Source: Planctomycetota bacterium
GTDB lineage: Bacteria > Planctomycetota > Phycisphaerae > Phycisphaerales > Zrk34
NCBI GenBank assembly: GCA_016125255.1
Contig: WGMD01000006.1
Coordinates: 182,130 to 246,129 of the forward strand
DNA: 64,000 nucleotides
Direction of reading: 5' to 3'
Under the pieces are notes generated by a model that saw nothing but the letters and a program-made list of their open reading frames with translations, made no database searches and was not told where the DNA came from. Made by a program: the position numbers and the translations under genes. This document shows positions 27,251 to 35,565 of the stretch, piece after piece. Each line of letters starts with the position of its first letter. Positions within the stretch are counted from its first letter, which is position 1.

Positions 27251-28828
27251 TCATGGCCCCACCTCGATGCGGGCGCCGGCGAAGACGGCGTGGTCCTCCT
27301 CCGTGTCGCCCGCCGAAGCGACGATCAGCGTCAGATACCGCGCACTCGGCGGCAGCGCCACATCGAACCTTGTCGCGGCGCGACCGCGCAGCGCCGCCCC
27401 CGCCCCCGGCAGTCGATACACGCCGTTGTCATCAATAACACTCGCCTCGCGCCCGTCCATCTGACCCGCGATCACCCCGTGCTCGTCACTGACCAGCACC
27501 GCCAGATGCACCGACCCGCGCGTCAGACCCGTGTCATCGAGCCCGGCACGATCAGCGACAAAACGCAGCGGCGCGTCCGCATCCATGAACCCCGCCTTGC
27601 GAATCGCCGCAAGGTCGAGCGTGAGCAGCAGGTTCGCATGCATCCCCACCCCCTGCTCCGTCCGAGGCAAATTCGCCGGCGCCCGCCGACCCGTCGTGCG
27701 AATCCCCCCTTCGCCTTCGAGATTGCTCCATGCATCGTTCGCCGGCGCGCGATCCGTCCGCAAATTCGTCCAACCCATCGCGCGAAGATCCACCGCGATC
27801 GCGCTCTGACCCGACTCCTCGGGCACGATCGGCTGAATCGTCCCCGGCACGTCCCCGCCGTGAAGAATCTGCGCCACCGCCAGCCCGCCGATGTGCGCCG
27901 CGGCCCCGAACGTGTCCGACGCGATCGCCCGCTCAAGACTCGTCCCCGCCGGATCGTCAAAGAGATTGCCCAACGGAATCGCCCGCGGCGACGTCGCTCT
28001 CGCGACATCGATCGTCCCCGCCGCATCGATCCTCGCCACTTCGCCCATGCTCAACATCCGCCCCGCCCCCCCCAAACTGTCCACGCGCACCCGACCCTCC
28101 ATCACCGTCACATGCGCTAACCCCGCTTCGTCCACGAACAAATCAAACCGCGTGCCCATGTCCACGACCCGCCCGCCGTGCGGCGTCTCGATCGCGAAAC
28201 CGTGCGCCCCATCCGGCACATACGCCGTCAACTGACCCCGATCCAGCCGCCCGTGCATCGCATCGATCATCTCAAACGAACAGGGCCCGACCAGTTCGAC
28301 CACCGCCGTCGATGCGAACATGATCTGCGTCGAACCCGAGGCCAACCGGATCGGCCCCGCCGGCAGCGACCCGCCCAGCGACATCTCGCCGGCGGCATTC
28401 TCGAACACCGCATCGTGCATTTCCGTCACCGTCCCGACCGTCGGCCCGACATTCGCCGGTTCGACCGCCGTGATGCGCGGCAACGTGTGATCCGCCCGGC
28501 TCCATGTCATGATCCACACCGTCGCCGCCAGCGCCACCGCCGCCGCGATCGCGATCGCCATGCCCCATGTCCCCCCGCCAAGACGCATCGGCCGCAGCTC
28601 CGTCGCGTGTTCCGTTTCCCGCGCCGTCGCCGCGCGGCTCGACCGCTCCGCGCGCCCCCGTTCCCAAAGGTGGCTTTCGAGCATCGTGTACGCTGCGAAC
28701 CGCCGCGCGAACGCTTCGTCGCTCTCTATGCTCCGCCACATCGCCTCGACCTGCCCCGCGTCCAGTTCGTCCGCGTAGTAGCGCTCGATCAGATACATCG
28801 CATCGTGTTCATCGCCAGGCATATTCAC
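27251..28828 (-). CDS. Cassette B FecR-like transmembrane sensor with NPCBM-like domain
   Basis: 525 residues from a GTG overlapping the sigma stop (GTGA); an ATG two codons later is an alternative. A cytoplasmic helical region of about 85 residues precedes a TM helix at about 86-108. The FecR core contains VGPCSFEMIDAMHGRLDRG, AHGFAIETPHGGRVVDMG and HVTVMEGRVRV. The C-terminal region (LLLTLDLAAIRKAG, LTRGSVHLAVLVSDEHG, LTLIVASAGDTEEDHAVF) resembles NPCBM carbohydrate-binding domains, suggesting that a glycan or surface component is sensed. No NPCBM is seen in its cargo, which is DNRLRE-like. Confidence 0.8.
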   Translation of the reverse strand: MNMPGDEHDAMYLIERYYADELDAGQVEAMWRSIESDEAFARRFAAYTMLESHLWERGRAERSSRAATARETEHATELRPMRLGGGTWGMAIAIAAAVALAATVWIMTWSRADHTLPRITAVEPANVGPTVGTVTEMHDAVFENAAGEMSLGGSLPAGPIRLASGSTQIMFASTAVVELVGPCSFEMIDAMHGRLDRGQLTAYVPDGAHGFAIETPHGGRVVDMGTRFDLFVDEAGLAHVTVMEGRVRVDSLGGAGRMLSMGEVARIDAAGTIDVARATSPRAIPLGNLFDDPAGTSLERAIASDTFGAAAHIGGLAVAQILHGGDVPGTIQPIVPEESGQSAIAVDLRAMGWTNLRTDRAPANDAWSNLEGEGGIRTTGRRAPANLPRTEQGVGMHANLLLTLDLAAIRKAGFMDADAPLRFVADRAGLDDTGLTRGSVHLAVLVSDEHGVIAGQMDGREASVIDDNGVYRLPGAGAALRGRAATRFDVALPPSARYLTLIVASAGDTEEDHAVFAGARIEVGP

Positions 28829-29385
28829 GCCTCGCCCCCCTTCCGCATCGACAGCCGCGACTCGATGCACTCGAGCAGCGCCGCACGCGTGCGATGAAGC
28901 AGCACGTTCACCGCGTTGCGCGTCAGCCCCAGCTTCGCGCCGATGGCCTCCGACGCCAACTCCTCTTCGTAACGCAGATCGATCGCCGCACGCCCGCGCT
29001 TGCTCAGCGTCTCCAGACAACGCTCCAGCGCCGCACGCCGCGGCTCCGACTCGCCCGCCATCGAAGCGTGCACATCGATCAACCGGTCCACCGCCTGCGA
29101 ATCGAACAGGTGACGATCCCGCGATCGCACCGTCCGGTAGTTCATCACCTTGTTCCGGGCAATCCCCATCGCCCAGCTCGCGAACTTGTCCGCCGATCGC
29201 AGCTCGTCGAACTTGTCCACGATCGTCACCGCCACTTCCTGAAGCAGATCGTCCACCGCGCCCGGCTCGCGCAACAGCGCATGCAAAAACGACCGAACCG
29301 TCGGCTGCGCCGCCGTCCAGAGCCGCGCGATCCGCTTGGCCCGATCACGATCCGCATTGAAATGGATGTCCGATCCATCGCTCAT
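28825..29385 (-). CDS. Cassette B ECF sigma factor
   Basis: 186 residues. Region 2 contains LREPGAVDDLLQEVAVTIVD and FASWAMGIARNKVMNYRTV. Region 4 contains RCLETLSKRGRAAIDLRYEE and the helix-turn-helix ASEAIGAKLGLTRNAVNVLL. The frame is open upstream to 29457, but ATG 29385 is preceded by ggaagga and is chosen. Its second region 4 helix resembles that of cassette C (NAVNVLLHRTRAAL versus NAVSVLLYRVRAAL), so B and C, which are divergent, probably arose by duplication or inversion. Confidence 0.9.
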   Translation of the reverse strand: MSDGSDIHFNADRDRAKRIARLWTAAQPTVRSFLHALLREPGAVDDLLQEVAVTIVDKFDELRSADKFASWAMGIARNKVMNYRTVRSRDRHLFDSQAVDRLIDVHASMAGESEPRRAALERCLETLSKRGRAAIDLRYEEELASEAIGAKLGLTRNAVNVLLHRTRAALLECIESRLSMRKGGEA

Positions 29386-29442
29386 GAGGCCTGTCCTTCC
29401 GCTTAATGGTTTACAATGCCCCCTGAAAATTACGCGCCACTC

Positions 29443-29455
29443 GAAAAATCTTTTC
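29443..29455. promoter_or_regulatory. AT-rich inverted repeat between divergent cassettes B and C
   Basis: gaaaa-atc-ttttc, 58 bases from the sigma B start and 82 from the sigma C start, in a 152-base divergent gap. Matches the class of boxes at 20566, 36970 and 47358. A shared operator for both cassettes is possible. Confidence 0.42.
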
Positions 29456-29537
29456 AAAACCGCCCGACAGATTCGCCCCGTCCTCGCGAATTTATAGATG
29501 AAGACAAGGTCCGGCTCACGACGCCGCGGACGATGAC

Positions 29538-30068
29538 ATGAATTATAACACCCGCGATAACAATAACTTCCCCGTTCTGTGGGTGCAGTGTCAGGCGGCG
29601 GTGCAGTCCTTTGTCTTCGCGGCCGTGCGCCGCGTCGCCGACGCCGAGGATGTCATGCAGGACATCGCCCACTCGGCCTTCAAGGACTTTGACAAGTACG
29701 ACCCCGCCCGGCCGTTCGCGCCCTGGGTCATGACCATCGCCCATCGCCGCGTCGCCGACTACTTCCGTCAAAAGCCCCGCGCGGAAATGTGCTTCGACCC
29801 CGCCGCGCTGGAGAGTTTGTCCATCGCCTACGCCGAACTGGCCACCGAAACCGGCCAGCGCCGCCGGGCGCTGGAGCATTGCCTGGCCGCCGTCGAGGAT
29901 CGCGCCCGACAGGCCCTGACGCTCCGCTACGAGCAGCAGCTTTCCGTCCAGCAGATCGCTGACAAACTCAGCACCAGCGCCAACGCCGTCTCCGTCCTGC
30001 TCTACCGTGTCCGCGCCGCGCTGGCCCAGTGCATCGAGCGCCGCCTTCAGCGTCAGGAGGCCGAGTGA
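29538..30068 (+). CDS. Cassette C ECF sigma factor
   Basis: 176 residues. Region 2 contains VADAEDVMQDIAHSAFKDFD and FAPWVMTIAHRRVADYFRQ. Region 4 contains CLAAVEDRARQALTLRYEQQ and LSVQQIADKLSTSANAVSVL. The TGA overlaps the next ATG by one base (tgatg). No strong ribosome-binding site is seen before its ATG. Closest in the window to the cassette B sigma factor. Confidence 0.9.
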   Translation: MNYNTRDNNNFPVLWVQCQAAVQSFVFAAVRRVADAEDVMQDIAHSAFKDFDKYDPARPFAPWVMTIAHRRVADYFRQKPRAEMCFDPAALESLSIAYAELATETGQRRRALEHCLAAVEDRARQALTLRYEQQLSVQQIADKLSTSANAVSVLLYRVRAALAQCIERRLQRQEAE

Positions 30069-31564
30069 TGAGCGACCTCAATCGTCAGCTCAGCGACTAC
30101 CTCGACGCCCGCCTCGCGCCGGACGCCATGCGCTTGCTCTGCGACCATATCGCCGCCTCCCCCGCCGCCGCCCGCGACGCCGCCCGCTTCCTCCTCCTGC
30201 ACACCACCCTCACCGACCTGCACGCACTGCCCGCAAACCGCGCGATCAGCACCGAGAAACCCCGGATCGAACGCGTGCGGAGTTGGGAATTGGGAGTGCG
30301 GAGTGTGGCAGCCATCGCCGCACTGCTCGTCATCGCCGCCGCGCTGTTCTTCGTCTTCCTGCCTTCCACTCCCCACTCCGAACTCCCCACTCCCCACTCC
30401 AACCCTCCCGCGTCTTTCGCCATCCTCAGCGACGTCTCCAACGACGCGCAATTCGAAAACACCGACGGCTCCCTTTCCCTCGGCTCCGCCCTCACCGCCC
30501 CGATCAAACTCACCGCCGGCAAAGCCCAGCTCATGTTCAACTCCACCGCCGTCGTCGATCTGACGGGCCCGTGTGAATTTGAAATGACCGGGCTCAACCG
30601 CGGACGACTGATGCGCGGCGACATGAACGCATTTGTGCCCCCGGCGGCGCACGGGTTCAGCGTGGAGCTGCATGACGGCACACGCATCGTCGATTTGGGC
30701 ACGGCGTTCCGGGTCATCGCCGACGCACGCGGACAGGCGGTCGGCGTCAAACAGGGACGCGTCGAATTGCATCCGCCGGTCGGGGCGCCGCTGATGCTGG
30801 CGGCGGGTGATCTGGCGGGCGTCGACGAGGCGGGGGCGTGGGTACGGGCGGGCTCGCTGGCGTCGCTGCTCGATACGCCGTGGGCCGCACCGGACAAGAT
30901 CGCGCCGCTGATGGGCATGGTGCTACGCAATGACGCGGCGGTGATGGTCTACGAATCGTTCGACGACGGCGCGGCGGACGGGCGATCCGACGCCGCGGGC
31001 CGCGCCTTGAAGCTCAACGATTTTGCGGCACGCCCGCCGCTCTCGCTCGGCGAGGCGCGCGGGCAGGTGACGCTGGCGGCGTGGGTTCGGCTTGATCCGT
31101 CCGGACGCCCGATCCGCACGCTGGCGATCAATGGACAGTGGATGGAGACCGGCGACTTCGCATGGGACATGCGCGGCGGATGCGTCACGCTGGCCATTTG
31201 CGCTCAACCGCCGCAGACGATCGTCGCCCCCGTCGCCCTCGCGCCAGGGCAACTCGGCCGATGGGTGCATGTGGCGAGCGTGTACGACGGCCCCGGCGCG
31301 GAGGTGCGGCACTACCTCAACGGCCAATGCGTCCTGCGTCAACACCTCAACGCGCCCCTGCGACTCAAGCTCGACGCCTTGCAGATCGGGCAGTGGACCT
31401 CACGCGATCCGCGCCCGCTGAGGGGCGACATGGACGACCTGTTCATCGCTCAAACCGCACTGTCCGACGCGCAGATTCACGCGCTCTGGCGCCTCGGCTC
31501 CGCCGGCGCCGAGACGTCCGATTCCGAACCGAACCTCGAACATCAACCAACCCCAGGAGAATGA
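30068..31564 (+). CDS. Cassette C FecR-like transmembrane sensor with LamG domain
   Basis: 498 residues. The cytoplasmic part is short (LNRQLSDYLDARLAPDAMRL), and the TM helix lies at about 78-98. The FecR core contains LTGPCEFEMTGLNRGRL, AHGFSVELHDGTRIVDLG and VGVKQGRVEL. A C-terminal LamG-like domain (about 310-485) has LAAWVRLDPSGRPIRTLAI, LGRWVHVASVYDGPGAEV, HYLNGQCVLR and GDMDDLFIAQTALSDAQIH. The DNA on both sides of the TM helix is a G-rich and then a complementary C-rich low-complexity tract. The cassette C cargo lacks a visible LamG domain. Confidence 0.82.
   Translation: MSDLNRQLSDYLDARLAPDAMRLLCDHIAASPAAARDAARFLLLHTTLTDLHALPANRAISTEKPRIERVRSWELGVRSVAAIAALLVIAAALFFVFLPSTPHSELPTPHSNPPASFAILSDVSNDAQFENTDGSLSLGSALTAPIKLTAGKAQLMFNSTAVVDLTGPCEFEMTGLNRGRLMRGDMNAFVPPAAHGFSVELHDGTRIVDLGTAFRVIADARGQAVGVKQGRVELHPPVGAPLMLAAGDLAGVDEAGAWVRAGSLASLLDTPWAAPDKIAPLMGMVLRNDAAVMVYESFDDGAADGRSDAAGRALKLNDFAARPPLSLGEARGQVTLAAWVRLDPSGRPIRTLAINGQWMETGDFAWDMRGGCVTLAICAQPPQTIVAPVALAPGQLGRWVHVASVYDGPGAEVRHYLNGQCVLRQHLNAPLRLKLDALQIGQWTSRDPRPLRGDMDDLFIAQTALSDAQIHALWRLGSAGAETSDSEPNLEHQPTPGE
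30278..30404. repeat. Inverted low-complexity tracts flanking the TM helix of FecR C
   Basis: 30278-30308 is made of gagttgggaattgggag-like words. 30364-30404 is the complementary type (cactccccactccgaactcc...). A similar cccactccccaattccc tract occurs near 63817 in noncoding DNA, so this looks like an invading low-complexity element tolerated in a coding region. Confidence 0.6.
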
Positions 31565-31566
31565 CC

Positions 31567-32292
31567 ATGAAACGCCCGTCCGCCGCCGCATTCGTCGCGA
31601 CCTTCCTCGCACTCACGCTCGCGCCCGTCCTCAGCGCGCGCGCGTCGGTCATCACCTGGTCCTCCGGCCTCTACGTCAACACGCCCAGCCCGCTCAAGGA
31701 CCATATGGGCACTGGACAGTTCGACCATACCGGCACATTCGTCTACGCCGCCAACGCCGGCGGGTCCGCCACCACCTTCGACGGCATCAGTTTCGTCGCC
31801 GGCGGTATTAACTTCGGCTCCAGCTTCACCACCGCCCACGTCAATTCCGCCACCAATCCCGTCTCCAGCACCGCGACGTTCGTCGCCACCACCACCGCCA
31901 AGACCGTTACGCTCGGCGTCGGCGGCGTCGGCACGCTCGTCAACGGCGCGACCTACCGTGTTCAGCTACTGATCATGGACGGACGCAATGGAACCGCGAC
32001 GCGCGCCATGAAGGTCGACGGACAGAACATGGGCACGTTCAGCCCCGGCTACTCCGCCGGCGTCTCCTACGGCGACGGCCGACTCATCACCGGAACCTTC
32101 ATCGCCGACGCCACATTGTCCCAGTCCTTCACCATGCTCGGCTACACCGACGCCACCTACACCACCGCCAACACCACCCAGCTCAACGCCCTGACGCTTT
32201 ACCAGACCGCGGTCGCGATCGTGCCCGCGCCCGCCGCGCTGCCGGCGGGGCTGTCGCTCCTTGGACTCCTGACCCTGCGCCGACGGCGCTGA
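31567..32292 (+). CDS. Cassette C exported PEP-CTERM-type protein
   Basis: 241 residues. A signal peptide (AAAFVATFLALTLAPVLSARA) precedes one beta-rich domain of unknown type (VYAANAGGSATTFDGISFVA, VNGATYRVQLLIMDGRN, VSYGDGRLITGTFIADATLS). A tail of [14 protein letters not shown], a helix and RRRR follows. An aggag 7 bases upstream supports ATG 31567; an in-frame ATG at 31561 overlaps the FecR stop (ATGA). The middle region recalls domains common in PEP-CTERM proteins, but I cannot name it. Confidence 0.82.
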   Translation: MKRPSAAAFVATFLALTLAPVLSARASVITWSSGLYVNTPSPLKDHMGTGQFDHTGTFVYAANAGGSATTFDGISFVAGGINFGSSFTTAHVNSATNPVSSTATFVATTTAKTVTLGVGGVGTLVNGATYRVQLLIMDGRNGTATRAMKVDGQNMGTFSPGYSAGVSYGDGRLITGTFIADATLSQSFTMLGYTDATYTTANTTQLNALTLYQTAVAIVPAPAALPAGLSLLGLLTLRRRR

Positions 32293-32313
32293 ATCGAATG
32301 TTTGCCTGCTTGT

Positions 32314-32339
32314 GGTCGATCCGTGAAAACGGATCGACC
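32314..32339 (+). promoter_or_regulatory. Perfect 11-bp hairpin with GAAA tetraloop
   Basis: ggtcgatccgt (32314-32324), gaaa, acggatcgacc (32329-32339). A GNRA-type loop with no following T-run, in the 65-base gap between cargo and prepilin of cassette C. Candidate RNA processing, stability or attenuation element. Confidence 0.7.
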
Positions 32340-32357
32340 GCATTGAGAGTGTATGTG

Positions 32358-33245
32358 ATGGAACACATGCTGATGCGAACGACATATTTGGAGGCGGGGC
32401 TTCTTCATCGTGAGCGTGTCGAACCGGCCCCATGCGGCGAACGAATCGGGCCGCGCGGAGCAAGCCCCGACGCTGAATATCGCGCCCGCCGCCGACATGG
32501 TTTCACCCTCATCGAACTCCTCGTCGTCGTGAGCATCATCGCGCTGCTCATCGCCATTCTGTTGCCGTCATTGAGCAAGGCGATGGCCAGCGCCCGGCAG
32601 GTCGTTTGTGCTTCCAACGAAAGACAGATGGGCATGGCCGTCATGACCTACGGACTCGACCACAAGCAGTATTTCCCCGCGGGCGTCAATCGTTCCAATG
32701 GCGATTGGATCTGGCCTCCGACGCTGCGCCGGGAGCTTGCCGGGGCGATGGATGTGTTCTACTGTCCGGCCGCGGACCCCAAGACGCGATGGGTCCGCAA
32801 GCTCGGCAGCGGGCTCGCCCCGGACGTGTATGGATGGCAGCAGGATGAATACCACCTCGGCTCCGGCCGCGGAAGCTGGTTCAGTTATGGATACAACGTC
32901 TGGGGCTATCCGTTCTACCCCGGCAATGCTCTGGGCACCGGGACATACCACAACGTCGGCGGAAGCGATGGATACCAGACGATGAGCAGCGTCGTCGCGC
33001 CCGCAACGTTCATCGTCCTCGGTGACAGCAACTGGGATCTCAATACGCTCGGCGACGTGAACTGGTCCGCCTACATCGGCGGCTACGCCCCGCGCCAGTA
33101 CCCCGGCGCGGTCCATGTCGAACGCGTCAACACCCTGCGCGGCGACGGACACGCCGAGACGGAGCGACAGGACGAACTCATCACCGCCGCGTTCAATGAC
33201 CAGGTCAACCGCCAATGGAACCGTGACAATCGACCGCATTGGTGA
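32358..33245 (+). CDS. Cassette C prepilin-like H-X9-DG protein
   Basis: 295 residues from ATG 32358. The frame is open to an ATG at 32298, but that start would place the perfect hairpin at 32314-32339 inside the coding region; ATGs at 32367 and 32373 are also possible. A long leader of about 47 residues ends in [23 protein letters not shown]. The globular domain contains H-VERVNTLRG-DG. The leader segment GPRGASP...RARRRHG is nearly the same as in cassette A, so these two prepilin genes share a recent origin of this region. Confidence 0.82.
   Translation: MEHMLMRTTYLEAGLLHRERVEPAPCGERIGPRGASPDAEYRARRRHGFTLIELLVVVSIIALLIAILLPSLSKAMASARQVVCASNERQMGMAVMTYGLDHKQYFPAGVNRSNGDWIWPPTLRRELAGAMDVFYCPAADPKTRWVRKLGSGLAPDVYGWQQDEYHLGSGRGSWFSYGYNVWGYPFYPGNALGTGTYHNVGGSDGYQTMSSVVAPATFIVLGDSNWDLNTLGDVNWSAYIGGYAPRQYPGAVHVERVNTLRGDGHAETERQDELITAAFNDQVNRQWNRDNRPHW
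32394..32470. repeat. Repeat-derived block in the prepilin C leader
   Basis: Begins ggaggcggggctt. Contains cgtgagcgtgtcgaac, which matches the central part of the repeats at 1141 and 63731, and ends in a ggccgcgcggagcaagcccc arm like that at 17044-17112. It encodes the leader upstream of the predicted cleavage site. Confidence 0.6.
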
Positions 33246-33721
33246 CCGGCGCGGGGTCCGGAAAGGTGTCGGTCCGGAAAGGTGTCTGGAACCATTCTTT
33301 TGTCTGGATACCAACCCGCAATGGACGCGGTCGGCGGCCGGTCGTGCCTGTTGGAATCCGATCTTCTCTCGCTCGATGTGGGTCATTTCACCCACGCTTC
33401 CCACAGCCACCGACAACTTCCTGCGCACCGGCGATGCAAAAATCGCACGGGCGCGTCGCGGCGTTGATGTAAGTCCCGCAAAAGCGCGCACGGGGTTGGC
33501 GACGCCCACCGCGCCGATGCGCACCGGGCGCGCCGCGTCGGGCATGAGGACAATGCGGTGCGCGAAAAGTTGCGATATTGAGCGGGGAACGAGGGCGCAC
33601 GAAAGTGGTGAAAACGGCGGGGTATGCCGCGCCGGTGTGAATGGGGAATGGGACCCAGCATCGGGTGATCCGCTCGTGTTATGATGCGCGTCTATTCGAT
33701 CAAGCGGCGAGTGACGTGCGG
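33246..33721. other. Noncoding gap with a 16-bp tandem repeat
   Basis: 476 bases with no supportable gene. It contains two perfect tandem copies of ggtccggaaaggtgtc (33255-33270 and 33271-33286). tgttatgat near 33677 could be a -10 box for the following sigma gene, but no good -35 box is seen. Small open frames here lack any recognisable protein features. Confidence 0.6.
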
Positions 33722-34969
33722 ATGAGCGAAGCTTCGGGCGACAATGTGTTCACGCGGATTGAAGCGACGTACCGGGCTCAGTCGCGGCGGGTGCTGGCGA
33801 CGTTGATCCGGGTGCTGGGGGATTTTGATCTGGCGGAGGAGGCGGTGGCGGAGGCGTTCGCGGCGGCGATGGATCAGTGGCCGCGCGACGGCGTGCCGGG
33901 CAATCCGCGGGCGTGGCTCGTGGCGGCGGGGAGGCACAAGGCGATCGACGTCATCCGCCGGCGGGCGCGATTCGATGCGTCGCTTTCGACGCTTGCGGAG
34001 CGGCTCGATCGGCAGGAGCGCGCGGCGGAGCCGGACGAGCCGGGCGTCGAAGATGACCAATTGCGGCTGATTTTCACATGTTCGCATCCCGCCTTGTCGC
34101 CGGAAGCGCAGGCGGCGATGACGCTTCGCGAAGTCTGCGGGCTCACCACCGAGCAGATCGCCCGGGCGTTTCTCGTGTCCCCCACGACGATCGCCCAGCG
34201 CATCGTCCGCGCCAAGGCGAAGATCCGCGACGCGAGGATTCCCTACGAAGTGCCGACGCGGGCGGACGTGCCCCAGCGGCTCGACGGCGTGCTGCGGGTG
34301 ATTTACCTCGTTTTTAATGAGGGCTACTCCGCTTCGTCGGGTCAGTCGGTCACGCGATCCGACCTTTGCGGCGAGGCGATTCGGCTCGGGCGCGTGCTCG
34401 TCGAACTGCTGCCGGAGGCGGAGGCGATGGGGCTGCTGGCGTTGATGTTATCGCATGAATCTCGCAGTGCGGCGCGGACGGATGCGGCGGGCGATCTGGT
34501 GCTGCTGGATGATCAGAACCGCGGCTTGTGGAACCGGGCGATGATTGACGAAGGCGTGGCTTTGGCGGAGCGGGCGATGGCGACCGGTCGCTTCGGGACG
34601 TACACGCTTCAGGCCGCCATCGCCGCCGTGCATGCGCAGGCGGCGACCCCGGCGGCGACGGACTGGGGGCGGATCGCGGCGCTGTACGACCTGCTCATGC
34701 AAGTGACGCCCTCGCCGATCATCGCGCTCAATCGGGCGGTGGCGATCGCCATGCGCGACGGACCGGCGGCGGGTCTGCCGCTGATCGACGCCCTGCTGGC
34801 CGATGGATCGCTCGCCGACTATTACCTCGCGCACGCCGCCCGCGCGGACCTTTGCCGGCGGCTCGGGCGGATGGACGACGCCCGCGTGTCGTATGAAAAT
34901 GCCCTGCGCCTCACGCAGCAGGACCCGGAGCGGCGATTTCTGATCCGCCGCCTCGCGGAACTGGGCTGA
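33722..34969 (+). CDS. ECF42-type sigma factor with C-terminal TPR-like extension
   Basis: 415 residues. Region 2 contains VLGDFDLAEEAVAEAFAAAM and PRAWLVAAGRHKAIDVIRRR. FTCSHPALSPEAQAAMTLRE and CGLTTEQIARAFLVSPTTIA form region 4. A long C-terminal extension (YLVFNEGYSASSG, AEAMGLLALMLSHESRSAAR, LPLIDALL, YYLAHAARADLCRRLGRMDD) is typical of ECF42 proteins. ECF42 genes are known to sit beside DGPF/YCII genes, as here. ATG 33722 is the start matching the family; the frame is open to 33641. It has no FecR partner and is not part of the six cassettes. Confidence 0.88.
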   Translation: MSEASGDNVFTRIEATYRAQSRRVLATLIRVLGDFDLAEEAVAEAFAAAMDQWPRDGVPGNPRAWLVAAGRHKAIDVIRRRARFDASLSTLAERLDRQERAAEPDEPGVEDDQLRLIFTCSHPALSPEAQAAMTLREVCGLTTEQIARAFLVSPTTIAQRIVRAKAKIRDARIPYEVPTRADVPQRLDGVLRVIYLVFNEGYSASSGQSVTRSDLCGEAIRLGRVLVELLPEAEAMGLLALMLSHESRSAARTDAAGDLVLLDDQNRGLWNRAMIDEGVALAERAMATGRFGTYTLQAAIAAVHAQAATPAATDWGRIAALYDLLMQVTPSPIIALNRAVAIAMRDGPAAGLPLIDALLADGSLADYYLAHAARADLCRRLGRMDDARVSYENALRLTQQDPERRFLIRRLAELG

Positions 34970-35058
34970 AAATATTTTTCGCCGCGTGTCGATTTCGCCG
35001 CCGCCCGTTCGACTCACTGATGGAACTGGAAATTCAACCCCGCACACGGAGCCCCGCC

Positions 35059-35490
35059 ATGCGTTTCATGATCATCGTCAAAGCCAATCGCGACACCGAA
35101 GCCGGCGTCATGCCCAGCCAGGAAATGTTCGCCGCCATGGGCGCTTACAACGAGCAACTCGTCAAAGCCGGAATCATGCTCGCCGGTGAAGGCCTTCAAC
35201 CCAGCAGCAAGGGCGCCCGCGTCGTGTTCAGCGGCACCGACCGTACCATCGTCGACGGCCCGTTCGCCGAGACAAAGGAGCTTATTGCCGGCTACTGGCT
35301 CTGGAACTGTAAATCGTTGGCAGAAGCCACCGAATGGGTCAAACGATGCCCGAACCCGACGGGCGATCAGTCGGTGATTGAAATCCGCCCGATCTACGAA
35401 GTGGAGGACTTCGGCGATGCGGCCACCCCCGAAATCCGCGCTCATAATGACCGCCTCCGCGCCGACATCGCCGCCCGACACGGCGAGTAA
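35059..35490 (+). CDS. YCII/DGPF-domain protein 1
   Basis: 143 residues of the YCII-related family, a small ferredoxin-like fold. MRFMIIVKANRDTEAG opens the domain, and TIVDGPFAETKELIAGYWL contains the DGPF signature. The family partners ECF42 sigma factors; biochemical function is unsettled. It begins 89 bases after the sigma stop; the intervening sequence is short and without a clear terminator, so co-transcription is likely. Confidence 0.85.
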   Translation: MRFMIIVKANRDTEAGVMPSQEMFAAMGAYNEQLVKAGIMLAGEGLQPSSKGARVVFSGTDRTIVDGPFAETKELIAGYWLWNCKSLAEATEWVKRCPNPTGDQSVIEIRPIYEVEDFGDAATPEIRAHNDRLRADIAARHGE

Positions 35491-35500
35491 CAATCCCTCC

Positions 35501-35530
35501 GTTTAGCGACGCCTCTCGCGGGTGCTTTTC
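35501..35530 (+). repeat. Dispersed GTTTAGCGAC repeat
   Basis: gtttagcgac at 35501, 11 bases after a stop codon, followed by a GC-rich segment and gcttttc. Same opening word as the repeats at 1141, 36342 and 63731. Confidence 0.65.
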
Positions 35531-35565
35531 CACACACACATAACATGATCCCCAAGGAGCCCCCC

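Noticed and set aside
32298..32357. Upstream start of prepilin C at 32298
   Set aside because: It would place a perfect 11-bp hairpin inside the coding sequence and lengthen an already long leader; no ribosome-binding site is seen. Kept only as an alternative.
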